Assembly: GCF_900106835.1 (NCBI RefSeq)
Contig: NZ_FNNR01000004.1
Span: 124,001-188,000, forward strand
Reading direction: 5' to 3'
Origin: Arthrobacter sp. cf158
GTDB lineage: Bacteria > Actinomycetota > Actinomycetes > Actinomycetales > Micrococcaceae
DNA length: 64,000 bases
Shown here: piece by piece, positions 50,444 to 59,061 of the stretch
Layout of the letters: each line of letters begins with the position of its first letter
How positions within the stretch are numbered: the first letter of the stretch is position 1
The notes under the pieces: generated by a model
What the model was told of the DNA's origin: nothing
Database searches by the model: none
Seen by the model: only the letters and a program-made list of their open reading frames with translations
Translations under genes and position numbers: made by a program

Positions 50444-51757
50444 CTACTCTTTGACGGCCAGGCCGGCTTGCTTCAGGCCTGCCACGGTGGCGTCCTGCGC
50501 AGTATCGACGGCGTCATGGATGGTGCCGCCGGTGGTCAGCTTGCCGTAGGCGTCCTTGAGCGCAGTGTTGGTGATGTCCCAGTTGGGACCCCACTGCCAG
50601 CCCGGGGTGATGGTGCCATACGCCTTGGTGAAGACCTCGTAGATGTCGTTGCCAAAGTAGCTGGCGTCATACGCCTTCTGTGCCACCGGTGTCAGGCCCG
50701 GAAAGGCGAGGAAAGCGGAGCCGGTGTTGCCGCGGGCCTTGATGGCGTCCTGGTTGGTGGTGAGGAACTCGACGAACTTGGCGGCCGCAGCCGGGTTCTT
50801 GCTGCTCTTGGTCACGTTGAAGCTGGATCCGCCATAGAAGGCTCCGGACTCGTTGCCCCATGTTGGCATTTCTGCAGCGATCCACTGGCCCTTTTGGCCG
50901 CTGGCTTCGGTGCGCTTCTGGATACCGGTAGCGCTCCAGTTGGCGCCCAGCACGCCAACCACCGTGCTGTTGGCCAGGTCCAGGCTCCACTCGTCGCTGT
51001 AGGCCTGGGTGACCTTGACGATCTTCTGGTCGATCAGCTTCTGCCAGTAAGTGGCAACCTTCTGCGTGGCCTCGTCATTGACGCCCACCTTCCAACTGTC
51101 ACCCTCGGTCCCAAACCACTTGGCACCTGCCTGCCAGGCCAATCCGGCGCTCGCCGCTACCTCGTTGGGGTTGAAGCTGGCCAGATAAGAGTCAGGCGCC
51201 ACGGCCTTGAGCTTTTTGCCGGCCTGTTCGAATTCATCCCAGGTTGTGGGGACCTCGACGCCGGCCTTCGCCAGCATGTCTTGGCGGTACCACATGAGCA
51301 TGGGGGCTGCGTCGTACGGAAGTGCGTAGGTTTTCTCACCGAACTGGACCAGAGCCTTGGTCTCGTCCGTGAGCTTGTCCACGGTCTCGGCCTTGTTGAT
51401 CAGGCCATCGAGCGGGATCACCTGGCTGTTGCTGACGAACTGCGGCAGCTGCGGGTATTCGATGGTGGCTACGTCAGGGCCGTTGCCTGCGGTGATGGCG
51501 GTGGAGAGTTTTGCGTAGCCACCGTTGGCGCCGTTGGGGATGGTTTCGAAGCTGACTTTGATCTTGTCCTGGCTGGCATTGAACGCTTCAGCCACTTTGT
51601 CCATGCCTGCCAGCGAGGACCAGAAGGTGATGGAACCTGAGGGATCTTCCGTGGGTGTGGGCGCTGCCGCTGGGGTGGGGCCAGTACCGCAGGCGGCCAG
51701 CAACAGAGTGCTGGCGGCCAAGCCAGCTACTCCGGCAAAGAGATGACGACGCTTCAT
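50444..51757 (-). CDS. Sugar-binding lipoprotein of ABC transporter
   Basis: A 437-residue extracellular solute-binding protein (family 1). The signal peptide ends in a clear lipobox (STLLLAACGTGPT), so it is a lipoprotein. The mature part opens ITFWSSLAGMDKVAEAFNAS and contains KTYALPYDAAPMLMWYRQDML, typical of CUT1 binding proteins. I chose the ATG at 51757 (MKRRHLFAGV), preceded by AAGGAG. It is the first gene of the operon with two permeases and a 2-hydroxyacid dehydrogenase. Tandem TTTCAAACAT sites lie about 100 bases upstream. Confidence 0.93.
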   Translation of the reverse strand: MKRRHLFAGVAGLAASTLLLAACGTGPTPAAAPTPTEDPSGSITFWSSLAGMDKVAEAFNASQDKIKVSFETIPNGANGGYAKLSTAITAGNGPDVATIEYPQLPQFVSNSQVIPLDGLINKAETVDKLTDETKALVQFGEKTYALPYDAAPMLMWYRQDMLAKAGVEVPTTWDEFEQAGKKLKAVAPDSYLASFNPNEVAASAGLAWQAGAKWFGTEGDSWKVGVNDEATQKVATYWQKLIDQKIVKVTQAYSDEWSLDLANSTVVGVLGANWSATGIQKRTEASGQKGQWIAAEMPTWGNESGAFYGGSSFNVTKSSKNPAAAAKFVEFLTTNQDAIKARGNTGSAFLAFPGLTPVAQKAYDASYFGNDIYEVFTKAYGTITPGWQWGPNWDITNTALKDAYGKLTTGGTIHDAVDTAQDATVAGLKQAGLAVKE

Positions 51758-51840
51758 GGTGTTCTCCTTTGAAGACTTGCGATGCGAAGAAGGTTTGTGT
51801 GGTTGGGGCCACATGAGGTGAATCCATGTAACCGCGCTGC

Positions 51841-51877
51841 TTCGAACATCTACAAGATTTCAAACATTTTCAAACAT
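51841..51877. promoter_or_regulatory. Tandem operator-like repeats (TTTCAAACAT)
   Basis: Two exact adjacent copies of TTTCAAACAT (51858-51867 and 51868-51877, 10-bp period) are preceded by a related TTCGAACAT (51841-51849). Direct repeats at one-helical-turn spacing are typical for DeoR-type regulators, and such a regulator is encoded at 54197-55276. Confidence 0.65.
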
Positions 51878-51934
51878 TGCCGCGTGACTAAAACGACGGT
51901 CTTTGGGGACTCTACTGTGCAACTTCGCTGCCAG

Positions 51935-51954
51935 TTCTGTTTGAACGAACAGAA
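51935..51954. promoter_or_regulatory. Palindrome upstream of the Tat propeller gene
   Basis: Perfect 7-bp arms TTCTGTT and AACAGAA flank TGAACG. Its minus strand reads TTCAAACA, the core of the repeats at 51858-51877. It lies 93 bases upstream of the propeller-protein start. Confidence 0.55.
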
Positions 51955-52046
51955 ATGCTGGACGCTGTCAGTTCCACGCTGCTATGAATTCTGGACACCC
52001 GAAACGGCGACTACTGAAAAGCCATTACCTAAGAACAGGGATTCCA

Positions 52047-54068
52047 ATGGAGAAATCGAACATCAGCAGACGGTCAGTCCTACAAGTTGGCGGAGCAGCG
52101 TCGCTCGCCGCGGCCATCGGGCTGGCAGCCGGCCAACCGGCGTCGGCGTCCGCCCTTCTGGGCTCCAAGCCAAAGGCGACGGAAATCCTGGACCTGGGTC
52201 CCGCCGTCGTACAGTTCTCCCTGATGAGCGGCCTGCTGGTTGGCGATGTTCTGTACATCGGTTCCCGCAACCTGGAGCCGGTCCGGATCATTGCCTTCCA
52301 CGTCCCCACGGGCAAGGTCATCGGCCAAACCGAACTCAGCAACGGCCACTCCATCCAGACGTTGGCCGCCGATCCTTCAGGCCGGTACCTCTACGCCGGT
52401 GTCCTCCAGAAGTCCACCGGCACACTGCCGAACCTGTTCCGCTGGGACCTCAACAGTCTCGGCACCAAGGCTACGGCGATCGGCTACATCGGAGACCGGG
52501 ATGTCCGGGACATCAGCGTCGCACCCAATGGCAGGCTTTATGCAGTTGGCGGCGGAAGCAGCACCGCGCCGGCCCTCTGGGAATACAACCCCGCCACAGG
52601 CCAGGTAGCGAGCCTTGGCATCCCGGACGCGGGAGCAACCTTGGCCCGCGCCGTAGCCGCGACGGACGCCACGGTGTTCTTCGGTGCGGGCAGCACGCTC
52701 AACGGCGGAAGCGGCGCCAGCCGGGCCTGCCTCTACGCCTACGACACAGCATCCCGGAAGTTCACCAACGTGACTCCGTCCGAAATCCTGCCAGATCCCA
52801 GCATCCGCGACCTCGCAGTGGTGGGGGACAAGCTTGTGGTCAGCTCCGCAGGATCGTTGGAGAACGCCAAGATGGCCGCTCTCAGCCTGGCCAACCACTC
52901 GTCGTACGCGCTGACGGTCTCGGAAGGCAAGGTGGCCAAGAGTTTCGCGGTGATGGGGGACAACGTCTATTTCGCCAACGAGACCGGACTTCTCGCCTAC
53001 TCGCTGGCATCGAACACGATCGCTGCCGTGCCGTTTGAGGGCCCCTCCCTCGGGGAAGTCTGGGGCGTCGATTCCAGGGATGGCAAGTTGCTGGTCACCT
53101 CTGGTTATGGCTTCATCGCGGAGATCGACCCCGTAAGCGGCGCCACCAAGACCACCGACCTCGGCGAAGCTGGCGCACCCTCTGATCCTCAATCGGTGAT
53201 GGGGATCGCGGCAGGCGCAGGTTATGTCTATGTGGGAGGCAACGGCGTCATTGCACGCCGCTCGCTGAAGGATGGCCACGTCACGAACATGAGCGCTCCG
53301 GGTGAGGCGAAGGACGCGATCGTTGTGGATGGTGCCCTTTATACAGGCCAGTACAGCGGTCAGGGCATCTGGAGCTACGACCCCCGGAACGGAAAGCCGA
53401 TCACGCAGGTGGCCGACTTTCCCAAGGAGCAAAACCGGCCCCTGGACGTCTGCTGGGACGAAAGCAACAAGCTTGTCCTGGTAGTCACTCAAGCGGACAC
53501 CGAGGGCGGAGGTTCGCTGTGGACCTATGACCCGCGCACCGGCAAGAAGGGCTTCTTCGTGAACCCGGTGGATGAGACCCAGTTGGTTCGTGCCGTTGCA
53601 AGCCGCGACGGCGTGGCCTACTTGGGCGGCGGCCTTCCGGACGTTGGCGGGGCGGGGACCGTGGTTGCCTTCGACCCAGTGAAGGGCAAGGAACTGTGGA
53701 GGATCGATCCCGGACAGAATTCCGGAGTCAGTGCCCTGGCAGTGCAGGGAAAGTACCTCTATGGTGTGTCCCGCAAGGGCACTGTGTTCGTTATAGACCT
53801 TCCCAAGCGCAAGCTCGTGCACCAAGCCGATATCACCTCGGTGAGCTACGGCTTCGCAGCCCTGGTGACCAACCGCGGCGCGGTGTATGGCGTTTCCAAC
53901 ACCCACGTCTTCCGCTTCGACCCGAAGACCTTCGAGGTTGCCACCGTGGTGGCCGACATCGACGGCGCTTGGTACAGCGGCTCGCACATTAACAACGATG
54001 AGGACGGCTACCTCTACACCATGCGGGGCCGGAACCTCGTGCGGATCAACGACCACCCCCGGCGGTAG
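52047..54068 (+). CDS. Tat-exported beta-propeller protein
   Basis: A 673-residue exported protein. The N-terminus is a Tat signal (ISRRSVLQVGGAASLAAAIGLAAG). The rest is built of repeated blade-like units of the YVTN/PQQ type (for example LYAGVLQKSTGTLPNLFRWDL, LYAVGGGSSTAPALWEYNP, LYTGQYSGQGIWSYDPRNG, VAYLGGGLPDVGGAGTVVAF, LYGVSRKGTVFVIDLPKR). No catalytic signature is obvious; extracellular binding or a lyase-like activity are both possible. It is divergent from the sugar ABC operon and shares operator-like sites with it, so it probably serves the same substrate. Confidence 0.78.
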   Translation: MEKSNISRRSVLQVGGAASLAAAIGLAAGQPASASALLGSKPKATEILDLGPAVVQFSLMSGLLVGDVLYIGSRNLEPVRIIAFHVPTGKVIGQTELSNGHSIQTLAADPSGRYLYAGVLQKSTGTLPNLFRWDLNSLGTKATAIGYIGDRDVRDISVAPNGRLYAVGGGSSTAPALWEYNPATGQVASLGIPDAGATLARAVAATDATVFFGAGSTLNGGSGASRACLYAYDTASRKFTNVTPSEILPDPSIRDLAVVGDKLVVSSAGSLENAKMAALSLANHSSYALTVSEGKVAKSFAVMGDNVYFANETGLLAYSLASNTIAAVPFEGPSLGEVWGVDSRDGKLLVTSGYGFIAEIDPVSGATKTTDLGEAGAPSDPQSVMGIAAGAGYVYVGGNGVIARRSLKDGHVTNMSAPGEAKDAIVVDGALYTGQYSGQGIWSYDPRNGKPITQVADFPKEQNRPLDVCWDESNKLVLVVTQADTEGGGSLWTYDPRTGKKGFFVNPVDETQLVRAVASRDGVAYLGGGLPDVGGAGTVVAFDPVKGKELWRIDPGQNSGVSALAVQGKYLYGVSRKGTVFVIDLPKRKLVHQADITSVSYGFAALVTNRGAVYGVSNTHVFRFDPKTFEVATVVADIDGAWYSGSHINNDEDGYLYTMRGRNLVRINDHPRR

Positions 54069-54077
54069 GTGCCCGGC

Positions 54078-54138
54078 GTTGCGGGGCCCGTTTTGCGCTC
54101 TCTGGCGAGTATTTACCGCGCAGAGCGGGCCCCGCAAC
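54078..54138. repeat. Seventh copy of the 61-bp palindromic element (intergenic)
   Basis: Same length and ends as the six copies at 36686-37418 (GTTGCGGGGCCCG at the left, CGGGCCCCGCAAC at the right). The arms pair over about 20 bp with two mismatches. It starts 10 bases after the propeller gene stop codon and may also act as its terminator. Confidence 0.92.
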
Positions 54139-54164
54139 GCACGTGCATACGGTCACCTATGCTT

Positions 54165-54174
54165 GTTTGAACAT
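54165..54174. promoter_or_regulatory. Operator-like motif before the DeoR-LacI gene
   Basis: GTTTGAACAT is the reverse complement of ATGTTCAAAC, which shares the TTCAAAC core with the sites at 51858-51877 and 51935-51954. It lies 23 bases before the regulator start and suggests autoregulation. Confidence 0.5.
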
Positions 54175-54196
54175 CTGGACTCCGGAGAGGGTGGGC

Positions 54197-55276
54197 ATGC
54201 TTAGCGGCGAACGCCACGAGAAGATTCTGCGCGAGCTTGAAATGCGGGGATCCCTGACCGTCAATGGGTTCGCGGAGAAGACCGGACTGTCCACCATGAC
54301 CATCCGCCGGGACCTGACACAGCTTGCTGCCCAAGGGCTGCTGCGCCGGGTCCACGGCGGCGCCGTTCCCGTCCCCTCCGAACGGCCAGGCGACACCGTT
54401 CACAGGAGATCCCGCCAGCCGCTCGCGACCCTGGGCCTCATTGTCCCGACCACGGGCTACTACTTTCCGGAGGTCATCCGCGGCGCGGAATCAGCCGCCA
54501 GGGAATTGAACGCCCGGCTGATTCTGGGGGTCAGCAACTACTCCGCGGAGGACGAGCACCGGCAGCTCCAACGCATGGTGGCCAACTCCGTGGACGGGAT
54601 ACTGTTGGCAACCGCCGGATCCCTTGAACCCGGATCTCCAACATTCGAGCTGCTGTCCTGGCTGCGAATCCCCGTAGTGCTCGTGGAACGTTCAAGCCGC
54701 GTGTTCGAATCCGTGATGTCCGATCACAGCTATGGTGCCGAGCTTGCCCTTGAGCACCTCGCATCCTTGGGCCACCGCAGGATAGGGCTTGCCATCGCCA
54801 CCAGCCCCACAGCGCCGTGGCTCCGTGAAAGCCACGAGCGCATGGTAGCCAAGCTGGGGCTCGAAACTGATGCGCCCATCATGGAATACGTTCGTTCAGT
54901 GGTGGGCGCAGGCAACAACCAAAAAGAGTTCGCGAAATTCCTCAGAGACTGCCGTCGCACTGAGACGCACGCGGCCCTGGTGCTCCCGGACGAGGAAGCC
55001 ATCACGTTGATTAACCTCGCCGAGGAATCAGGGCTGGACGTCCCGGAGGACCTGGCGATCGTGGCCTACGACGACGAGGTGGCGGACCTCGCCCCCGTGC
55101 CCCTGACCTCCATCGCCCCGCCGAAGCGGGACGTAGGCCACGCCGCCGTCGCCATGTGCATGGAACGTCTTGCCGGAAAGACCGGATCTGCGGTTTCGCC
55201 GGCCCTCCGCCGCGTGAGCCTGGCCCCGAAACTGATCATCCGGGAGTCCACCGTGCCGGGGGAGGACGTGGAGTAG
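54197..55276 (+). CDS. DeoR-LacI hybrid transcriptional regulator
   Basis: A 359-residue regulator that joins two families. Residues 1-60 are a DeoR-type helix-turn-helix (RHEKILRELEMRGSLTVNGFAEKTGLSTMTIRRDLTQL, cited as the conserved DeoR N-domain, then LLRRVHGGAV). From about residue 75 on it is a LacI/periplasmic-binding sugar-sensing domain (ATLGLIVPTTGYYFPEVIRGAESAAREL, HLASLGHRRIGLAIA, LAIVAYDDEVADLAPVPLTSI). The ATG at 54197 follows GGAGAGGGTGGGC. It probably controls the adjacent sugar ABC operon and propeller gene through the TTCAAAC sites. Confidence 0.9.
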   Translation: MLSGERHEKILRELEMRGSLTVNGFAEKTGLSTMTIRRDLTQLAAQGLLRRVHGGAVPVPSERPGDTVHRRSRQPLATLGLIVPTTGYYFPEVIRGAESAARELNARLILGVSNYSAEDEHRQLQRMVANSVDGILLATAGSLEPGSPTFELLSWLRIPVVLVERSSRVFESVMSDHSYGAELALEHLASLGHRRIGLAIATSPTAPWLRESHERMVAKLGLETDAPIMEYVRSVVGAGNNQKEFAKFLRDCRRTETHAALVLPDEEAITLINLAEESGLDVPEDLAIVAYDDEVADLAPVPLTSIAPPKRDVGHAAVAMCMERLAGKTGSAVSPALRRVSLAPKLIIRESTVPGEDVE

Positions 55277-55282
55277 GGGGAA

Positions 55283-55314
55283 TCCAATAGTCCAAAGTTC
55301 TTTGGACTATTGGA
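55283..55314. promoter_or_regulatory. Perfect 32-bp palindrome 1 upstream of yhcG
   Basis: Two perfect 15-bp arms, 55283-55297 and 55300-55314, around a TT centre. The core TAGTCCAAAG/CTTTGGACTA is shared with the second palindrome 59 bases downstream. Confidence 0.85.
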
Positions 55315-55342
55315 AAGATGGCGGTGCGCAGGTTCGTGATTC

Positions 55343-55372
55343 CGATTAGTCCAAAGACCTTTGGACTAATCG
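55343..55372. promoter_or_regulatory. Perfect 30-bp palindrome 2 upstream of yhcG
   Basis: Two perfect 14-bp arms, 55343-55356 and 55359-55372, around an AC centre, with the same core as palindrome 1. It ends 51 bases before the YhcG start codon. Confidence 0.85.
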
Positions 55373-55423
55373 AGGGCAATCGGCCCGGAGTATCCTGTCA
55401 GACCCAGCGCCTAACGTAGGGGC

Positions 55424-56473
55424 GTGCCTCAAATTGAACCTGAACTGCCCAGCGGATATGCCAGTATGCTCGTGTCCTTGAAGGGGCTCGTCAGCTCGGT
55501 GCAAAGTCGCGCGCAGCAGGCCGCGAGCAACGCCATGGTTCAGATGTACTGGGAGATCGGCTCGACGATCCTGGAACGGCAGGCAGCTCAGCCGTGGGGT
55601 ACCAAGATTTTGCAGCGGCTGGCAGTGGACCTCAAAGCCGCCTTTCCTCACATGCGCGGCTTCTCTCGTTCCAATCTCTTTTACATGCGAGCGTTTGCAG
55701 CGGCTTGGAACCTGTCTGACCCTACCGACCGGGCACGGGTTGGCGGACTGCCTTGGGGCCACATCATTGAACTGCTCAAACTGAAGGACTCGGCGATCCG
55801 CAACTGGTATGCGGAACAAGCACGCGAGCTCAACTGGAGGCTTGAAGTCCTCGAGCACCAGATCACGACTGGACTACACCGCAGAGCCGGTGCAGCGCCG
55901 AACAACCTTAAAGAACGGCTTTCCGAAGATGGAGCGGCTCTGGCGCGCAGTGTTGTCAAGGATCCATTGGTCTTCGATTTCCTGGGACTGACCAAGGAAG
56001 TCGAGGAGCTGGCCATGGAGGAGGCGATGACCCAGCGGATGTCTCAGACGCTCGCCGAGTTCGGCAGGGGTTTTGCCTTTTATGGTCGGCAGTTCCATCT
56101 CGATGCCCATGGCGAGGACTTTTACATCGACCTTCTCCTAGTTCACGTGCCCACCAACCGCTTTGTGGTCGTGGAGCTGAAGTCAGGCAAATTCAGGCCC
56201 GAACATCTTGGGCAGTTGAATTTCTACGTGGCTGCGGTCAACGACTTGGTGAAGTTCCCAGGAATGGCTCCCACGGTTGGAATTCTGGTTTGCGGCTCCA
56301 AGCATGAGCCGACAGTGCGGTACGCACTGGACGGGTCATCCCAGCCAGTCGCCGTGAGTTCATACACTTACGATTCCCTTCCTCCGGAAGAAAGGGCAGC
56401 TTTGCCGTCTCCTGAAGCAATTACCGCCGCGCTTGAGCAGGGAACTGTAGCTGACTCTGATAGCCAAGACTGA
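55424..56473 (+). CDS. YhcG-type (DUF1016) PD-(D/E)XK nuclease
   Basis: A 349-residue protein of the YhcG/DUF1016 family. The N-terminal domain (residues about 12-155) contains NAMVQMYWEIGSTIL, GFSRSNLFYMRAFAAAW and LPWGHIIELLKLKDSAIRNWY. The C-terminal domain is a PD-(D/E)XK nuclease (FDFLGL, FAFYGRQFHLDAHGEDFYIDLLL, VVVELKSGKFRPEHLGQLNFYV). Asp of YIDLLL and Glu-x-Lys of VELKSG are the catalytic set. Such proteins are linked to DNA processing or defence and are often mobile. The start codon, read as GTG at 55424, is weakly supported. Confidence 0.9.
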   Translation: MPQIEPELPSGYASMLVSLKGLVSSVQSRAQQAASNAMVQMYWEIGSTILERQAAQPWGTKILQRLAVDLKAAFPHMRGFSRSNLFYMRAFAAAWNLSDPTDRARVGGLPWGHIIELLKLKDSAIRNWYAEQARELNWRLEVLEHQITTGLHRRAGAAPNNLKERLSEDGAALARSVVKDPLVFDFLGLTKEVEELAMEEAMTQRMSQTLAEFGRGFAFYGRQFHLDAHGEDFYIDLLLVHVPTNRFVVVELKSGKFRPEHLGQLNFYVAAVNDLVKFPGMAPTVGILVCGSKHEPTVRYALDGSSQPVAVSSYTYDSLPPEERAALPSPEAITAALEQGTVADSDSQD

Positions 56474-56480
56474 GAGGGCA

Positions 56481-56837
56481 TTGACGGAACACTCGGTGGC
56501 ACGGCAACGCCCTTCTTACACCACGTTGGTTATCGAGCTCAAGACAGGAAAGTTCCAGCCTGAGTACGCCGGCAAGCTGAACTTTTACGTTGCCCTTGTG
56601 GATGACATGCTTCGCCGGGAGCATCACAACGAAACGATTGGCATCCTGATCTGCGGCACTAAGAACGACCGCAGCGTCAGGTACAGCCTCGGGCGGTCAA
56701 CCTCACCCATGGCAGTCGCCGCCTATACATACGACAAGCTCCCGGCCTCCGAACAGCAAGCCCTGCCCAACGAAGGGCACCTGGTCGCTGCGCTCGAATG
56801 GGCAGAACCTGACGAGGGACAGGCCGAGCCCACTTAG
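56481..56837 (+). pseudogene. Truncated second YhcG-type nuclease C-terminus
   Basis: A 118-residue open frame that is clearly related to the last 110 residues of the preceding protein (TLVIELKTGKFQPEYAGKLNFYVALVDD, TIGILICGTKNDRSVRYSLGR, PMAVAAYTYDKLPASEQQALP). It keeps the Glu-x-Lys but lacks the N-terminal domain and the catalytic Asp strand. It diverges too much to be a recent duplication of the neighbour, so it looks like the remnant of a second gene that was largely deleted or replaced. It starts 7 bases after the intact gene. Confidence 0.75.
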
Positions 56838-56858
56838 GCGGTACGGCAACGAGTGCGA

Positions 56859-57365
56859 TTACCCCCGCCACGGCGTGAACCGCGGCCACCACCCCGGGAC
56901 ATTGCGTTGGTAGTTCAGGTATTGCTCGCCGTAGGTCTCGGTGAGGGTTGGTTCCTCGTAGCCCTTCACAAACGCGAACACCGCGGCGAGGACAATCACT
57001 GCATAGATCACCAGCCGCCAACTTCCGAATAGCAGCGCCTGGCCCAGAATGATGCTCAGCACCGCGAGGTACATCGGATTGCGTACAAAGCGGTAGGCGC
57101 CCGTCACCACCAGCGTTTCAGTGGGAGCCACAGGAGCGGGCGTTCCGTGGTGCAGAGCAAACAACGCGAAAGCGTGTAGGAGGAAGGCCACCCCAGCAGC
57201 GATGGCGCTCCACGCAAAGAACATCACAATCCACGCTGAGCCCCAGTCAAACCAACGCCAGCCGGAGATGAGCCACGGAACAAATCCCGCGACGACGCCG
57301 GGTGCCAGGAACAAGAAGAGAACCGTCCCGATCCACGCACGTGCTGGTGAGCTTGCCTGGGCCAT
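56859..57365 (-). CDS. Isoprenylcysteine methyltransferase-like membrane protein
   Basis: A 168-residue membrane protein of the isoprenylcysteine carboxyl methyltransferase/phospholipid methyltransferase type. It has about four helices and the cofactor-binding motif TGAYRFVRNPMYLAVLSIILG plus EEPTLTETYGEQYLNYQRNVPGWWP at the C-terminus. The substrate in bacteria is unclear (lipid or small molecule). I chose the ATG at 57365 because the conserved region starts soon after. It is divergent from the dihydrofolate reductase-like gene. Confidence 0.87.
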   Translation of the reverse strand: MAQASSPARAWIGTVLFLFLAPGVVAGFVPWLISGWRWFDWGSAWIVMFFAWSAIAAGVAFLLHAFALFALHHGTPAPVAPTETLVVTGAYRFVRNPMYLAVLSIILGQALLFGSWRLVIYAVIVLAAVFAFVKGYEEPTLTETYGEQYLNYQRNVPGWWPRFTPWRG

Positions 57366-57480
57366 GCGCGCCAGAATAGCCCCACCCGGAGTACCGCGCG
57401 ACCCTCCCGCCAGCACCGTGGCCGGACTAGGATGGCGCGCATCCAAGAGCATGCCCGGACACTCACCAAAGGAACACACC

Positions 57481-58089
57481 ATGGGAATTCTCTCCGTTGA
57501 CCTTTTCATCACCCTCGACGGCGTGTATCAGGCGCCAGGTGGTCCCGACGAGGACACCTCGGGCGGCTTCGAGTTCGGAGGATGGCAGGCGGCGTACTCG
57601 GACCAGGAGAGCGGCGAGGCGATCGTCGCGGGAATCGACCGGATGGACGCGCTGCTGCTGGGCCGCAGGACCTATGACATCTTCGCCGGGTTCTGGCCCA
57701 ACCAGAGTGACCACATTGCCGATACGTTCAACGCCTTGCCAAAGTTCGTGGTGTCGAGGACCCTGACAGACCCGGGATGGGAAGGAACCACAGCGTTGGC
57801 CGAGGTGGCGGAGGTGGCCGCACTGAGGGAGAGATTCCAGGACATCCACGTGATCGGCAGCGGCGACCTCGCCAGGTCATTGCTCGAAGCCGACCTCGTG
57901 GACAGGCTGAACCTCTACCTCTACCCACTGACGTTTGGCTCGGGTAAGCGCCTGTTCCCCGACGGAGCCGGCGTGCCCGCAGCCTTTCGCTTGGCGCAGC
58001 CACCGCAGGGCTTCTCGAAAGGCGCCGTTGCGCTTGTCTACGAGAAAGCGGGCGCTCCGGTGACAGGGATCGACATCAGCCAGGCGTAA
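57481..58089 (+). CDS. Dihydrofolate reductase-like (RibD C-terminal) protein
   Basis: A 202-residue cytosolic protein of the RibD C-terminal/dihydrofolate reductase family (SVDLFITLDGVYQAPGGPDED, MDALLLGRRTYDIFAGFWP, PKFVVSRTLTDPGWEGTTAL, HVIGSGDLARSLLEADLVDRLNLYLYP). The NADPH site (LLGRRTY and IGSGDLA) is intact. Many actinobacterial paralogues exist with unknown substrates; it is not the folate enzyme itself. AAAGGAACACACC precedes the ATG at 57481. Confidence 0.9.
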   Translation: MGILSVDLFITLDGVYQAPGGPDEDTSGGFEFGGWQAAYSDQESGEAIVAGIDRMDALLLGRRTYDIFAGFWPNQSDHIADTFNALPKFVVSRTLTDPGWEGTTALAEVAEVAALRERFQDIHVIGSGDLARSLLEADLVDRLNLYLYPLTFGSGKRLFPDGAGVPAAFRLAQPPQGFSKGAVALVYEKAGAPVTGIDISQA

Positions 58090-58118
58090 CAGCGCACCAA
58101 GTACTGCAAGCGCAAAGG

Positions 58119-58158
58119 AAGCGTTCGACGGCGGGTGGCAACCAGCCGTCGAACGCTT
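58119..58158. terminator. Bidirectional hairpin terminator
   Basis: Perfect 14-bp arms AAGCGTTCGACGGC (58119-58132) and GCCGTCGAACGCTT (58145-58158) with a 12-base loop lie between the convergent DHFR-like and CPBP genes. Confidence 0.85.
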
Positions 58159-58171
58159 CTGTTATGTGGAA

Positions 58172-59020
58172 CTAGCTCAAGACAGGTTCGGACAAACGCG
58201 CGCGCTGCACCCTTCCTCGAACCACAATCAACGCGACCAAAGCGATCAGGATGTAAATCATGTTGGCCGGTCCGGCAAGCAACAGGAAGGTGCTCTGCGG
58301 ACCGGCGGCTGCCTGGTCAATCCCACCTGTGGCGAGGAACAGGGTGGGATCGTACAGTGCGTGAAGGATGATCGGCCAGATCAGGTTGCCGGTGACGCGC
58401 AGGGTCAGGTACATGCAGATCCCGAACCCGAAGGTGAACCCGACAGTCACCAGGACTGTGACGATCGGTTGCCCGGAAAGGGCGTTGGCTGCGTGCAGGA
58501 GGGCAAAGATCAGCGAAGAAAGAACCATGACGACCCACTCGGACTTCCCTGAGTCCCGCAGCATTTTCACTACGATTCCACGCGTCAGCACCTCTTCGGC
58601 GAAGCCGATCAACAAGCCAGTGAGGATGGTGACCACCACCACCGAGGCTTCATAACTGCCGTAATCGATGCCCAGGAATCGAAGGACAATAGCAACCACC
58701 AAGAAGAACGGAGCCACCCACATCCACCACTTCCCCTTGATGGGCTGCGGCGCGAAGAGTGGCCTGAGCCAGCCTGTGGAGGACAGGAAAGCCAGCAGTA
58801 CCACGCTGCCAACAATCAGCGGGAACGTGATACCGAAGAACACACTCTGAGGCGTGCGGAAGATGTCCTCGGCCACGATCTGGTCTCCCGCGATCGAACC
58901 GATCAGCAGGCCGGCGCCCAAGTAGAAGGCCATGTAGACCACCACCAAAAGAATGGACCGCCACCACCCGCCCTGGTTCCAGAATGCTTTCCAGCCTGAA
59001 GTGTGAGTGTCTTGCCCCAT
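58172..59020 (-). CDS. CPBP-family intramembrane metalloprotease
   Basis: A 282-residue membrane protein with about seven helices, of the CAAX-prenyl-protease/bacteriocin-processing (CPBP) family. Motif 1 is EEVLTRGIVVKML (Glu-Glu-x3-Arg), motif 2 is SSLIFALLHAANAL, and the last motif is WPIILHALYDPTLF with the conserved His. Such proteins cleave peptides in the membrane or act in envelope stress; the target is unknown. It appears to be a single-gene unit. Confidence 0.9.
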   Translation of the reverse strand: MGQDTHTSGWKAFWNQGGWWRSILLVVVYMAFYLGAGLLIGSIAGDQIVAEDIFRTPQSVFFGITFPLIVGSVVLLAFLSSTGWLRPLFAPQPIKGKWWMWVAPFFLVVAIVLRFLGIDYGSYEASVVVVTILTGLLIGFAEEVLTRGIVVKMLRDSGKSEWVVMVLSSLIFALLHAANALSGQPIVTVLVTVGFTFGFGICMYLTLRVTGNLIWPIILHALYDPTLFLATGGIDQAAAGPQSTFLLLAGPANMIYILIALVALIVVRGRVQRARLSEPVLS

Positions 59021-59061
59021 GTACGGTCCCCTTTTTGGAATACGGGGTGCGTTTGCCCCCG

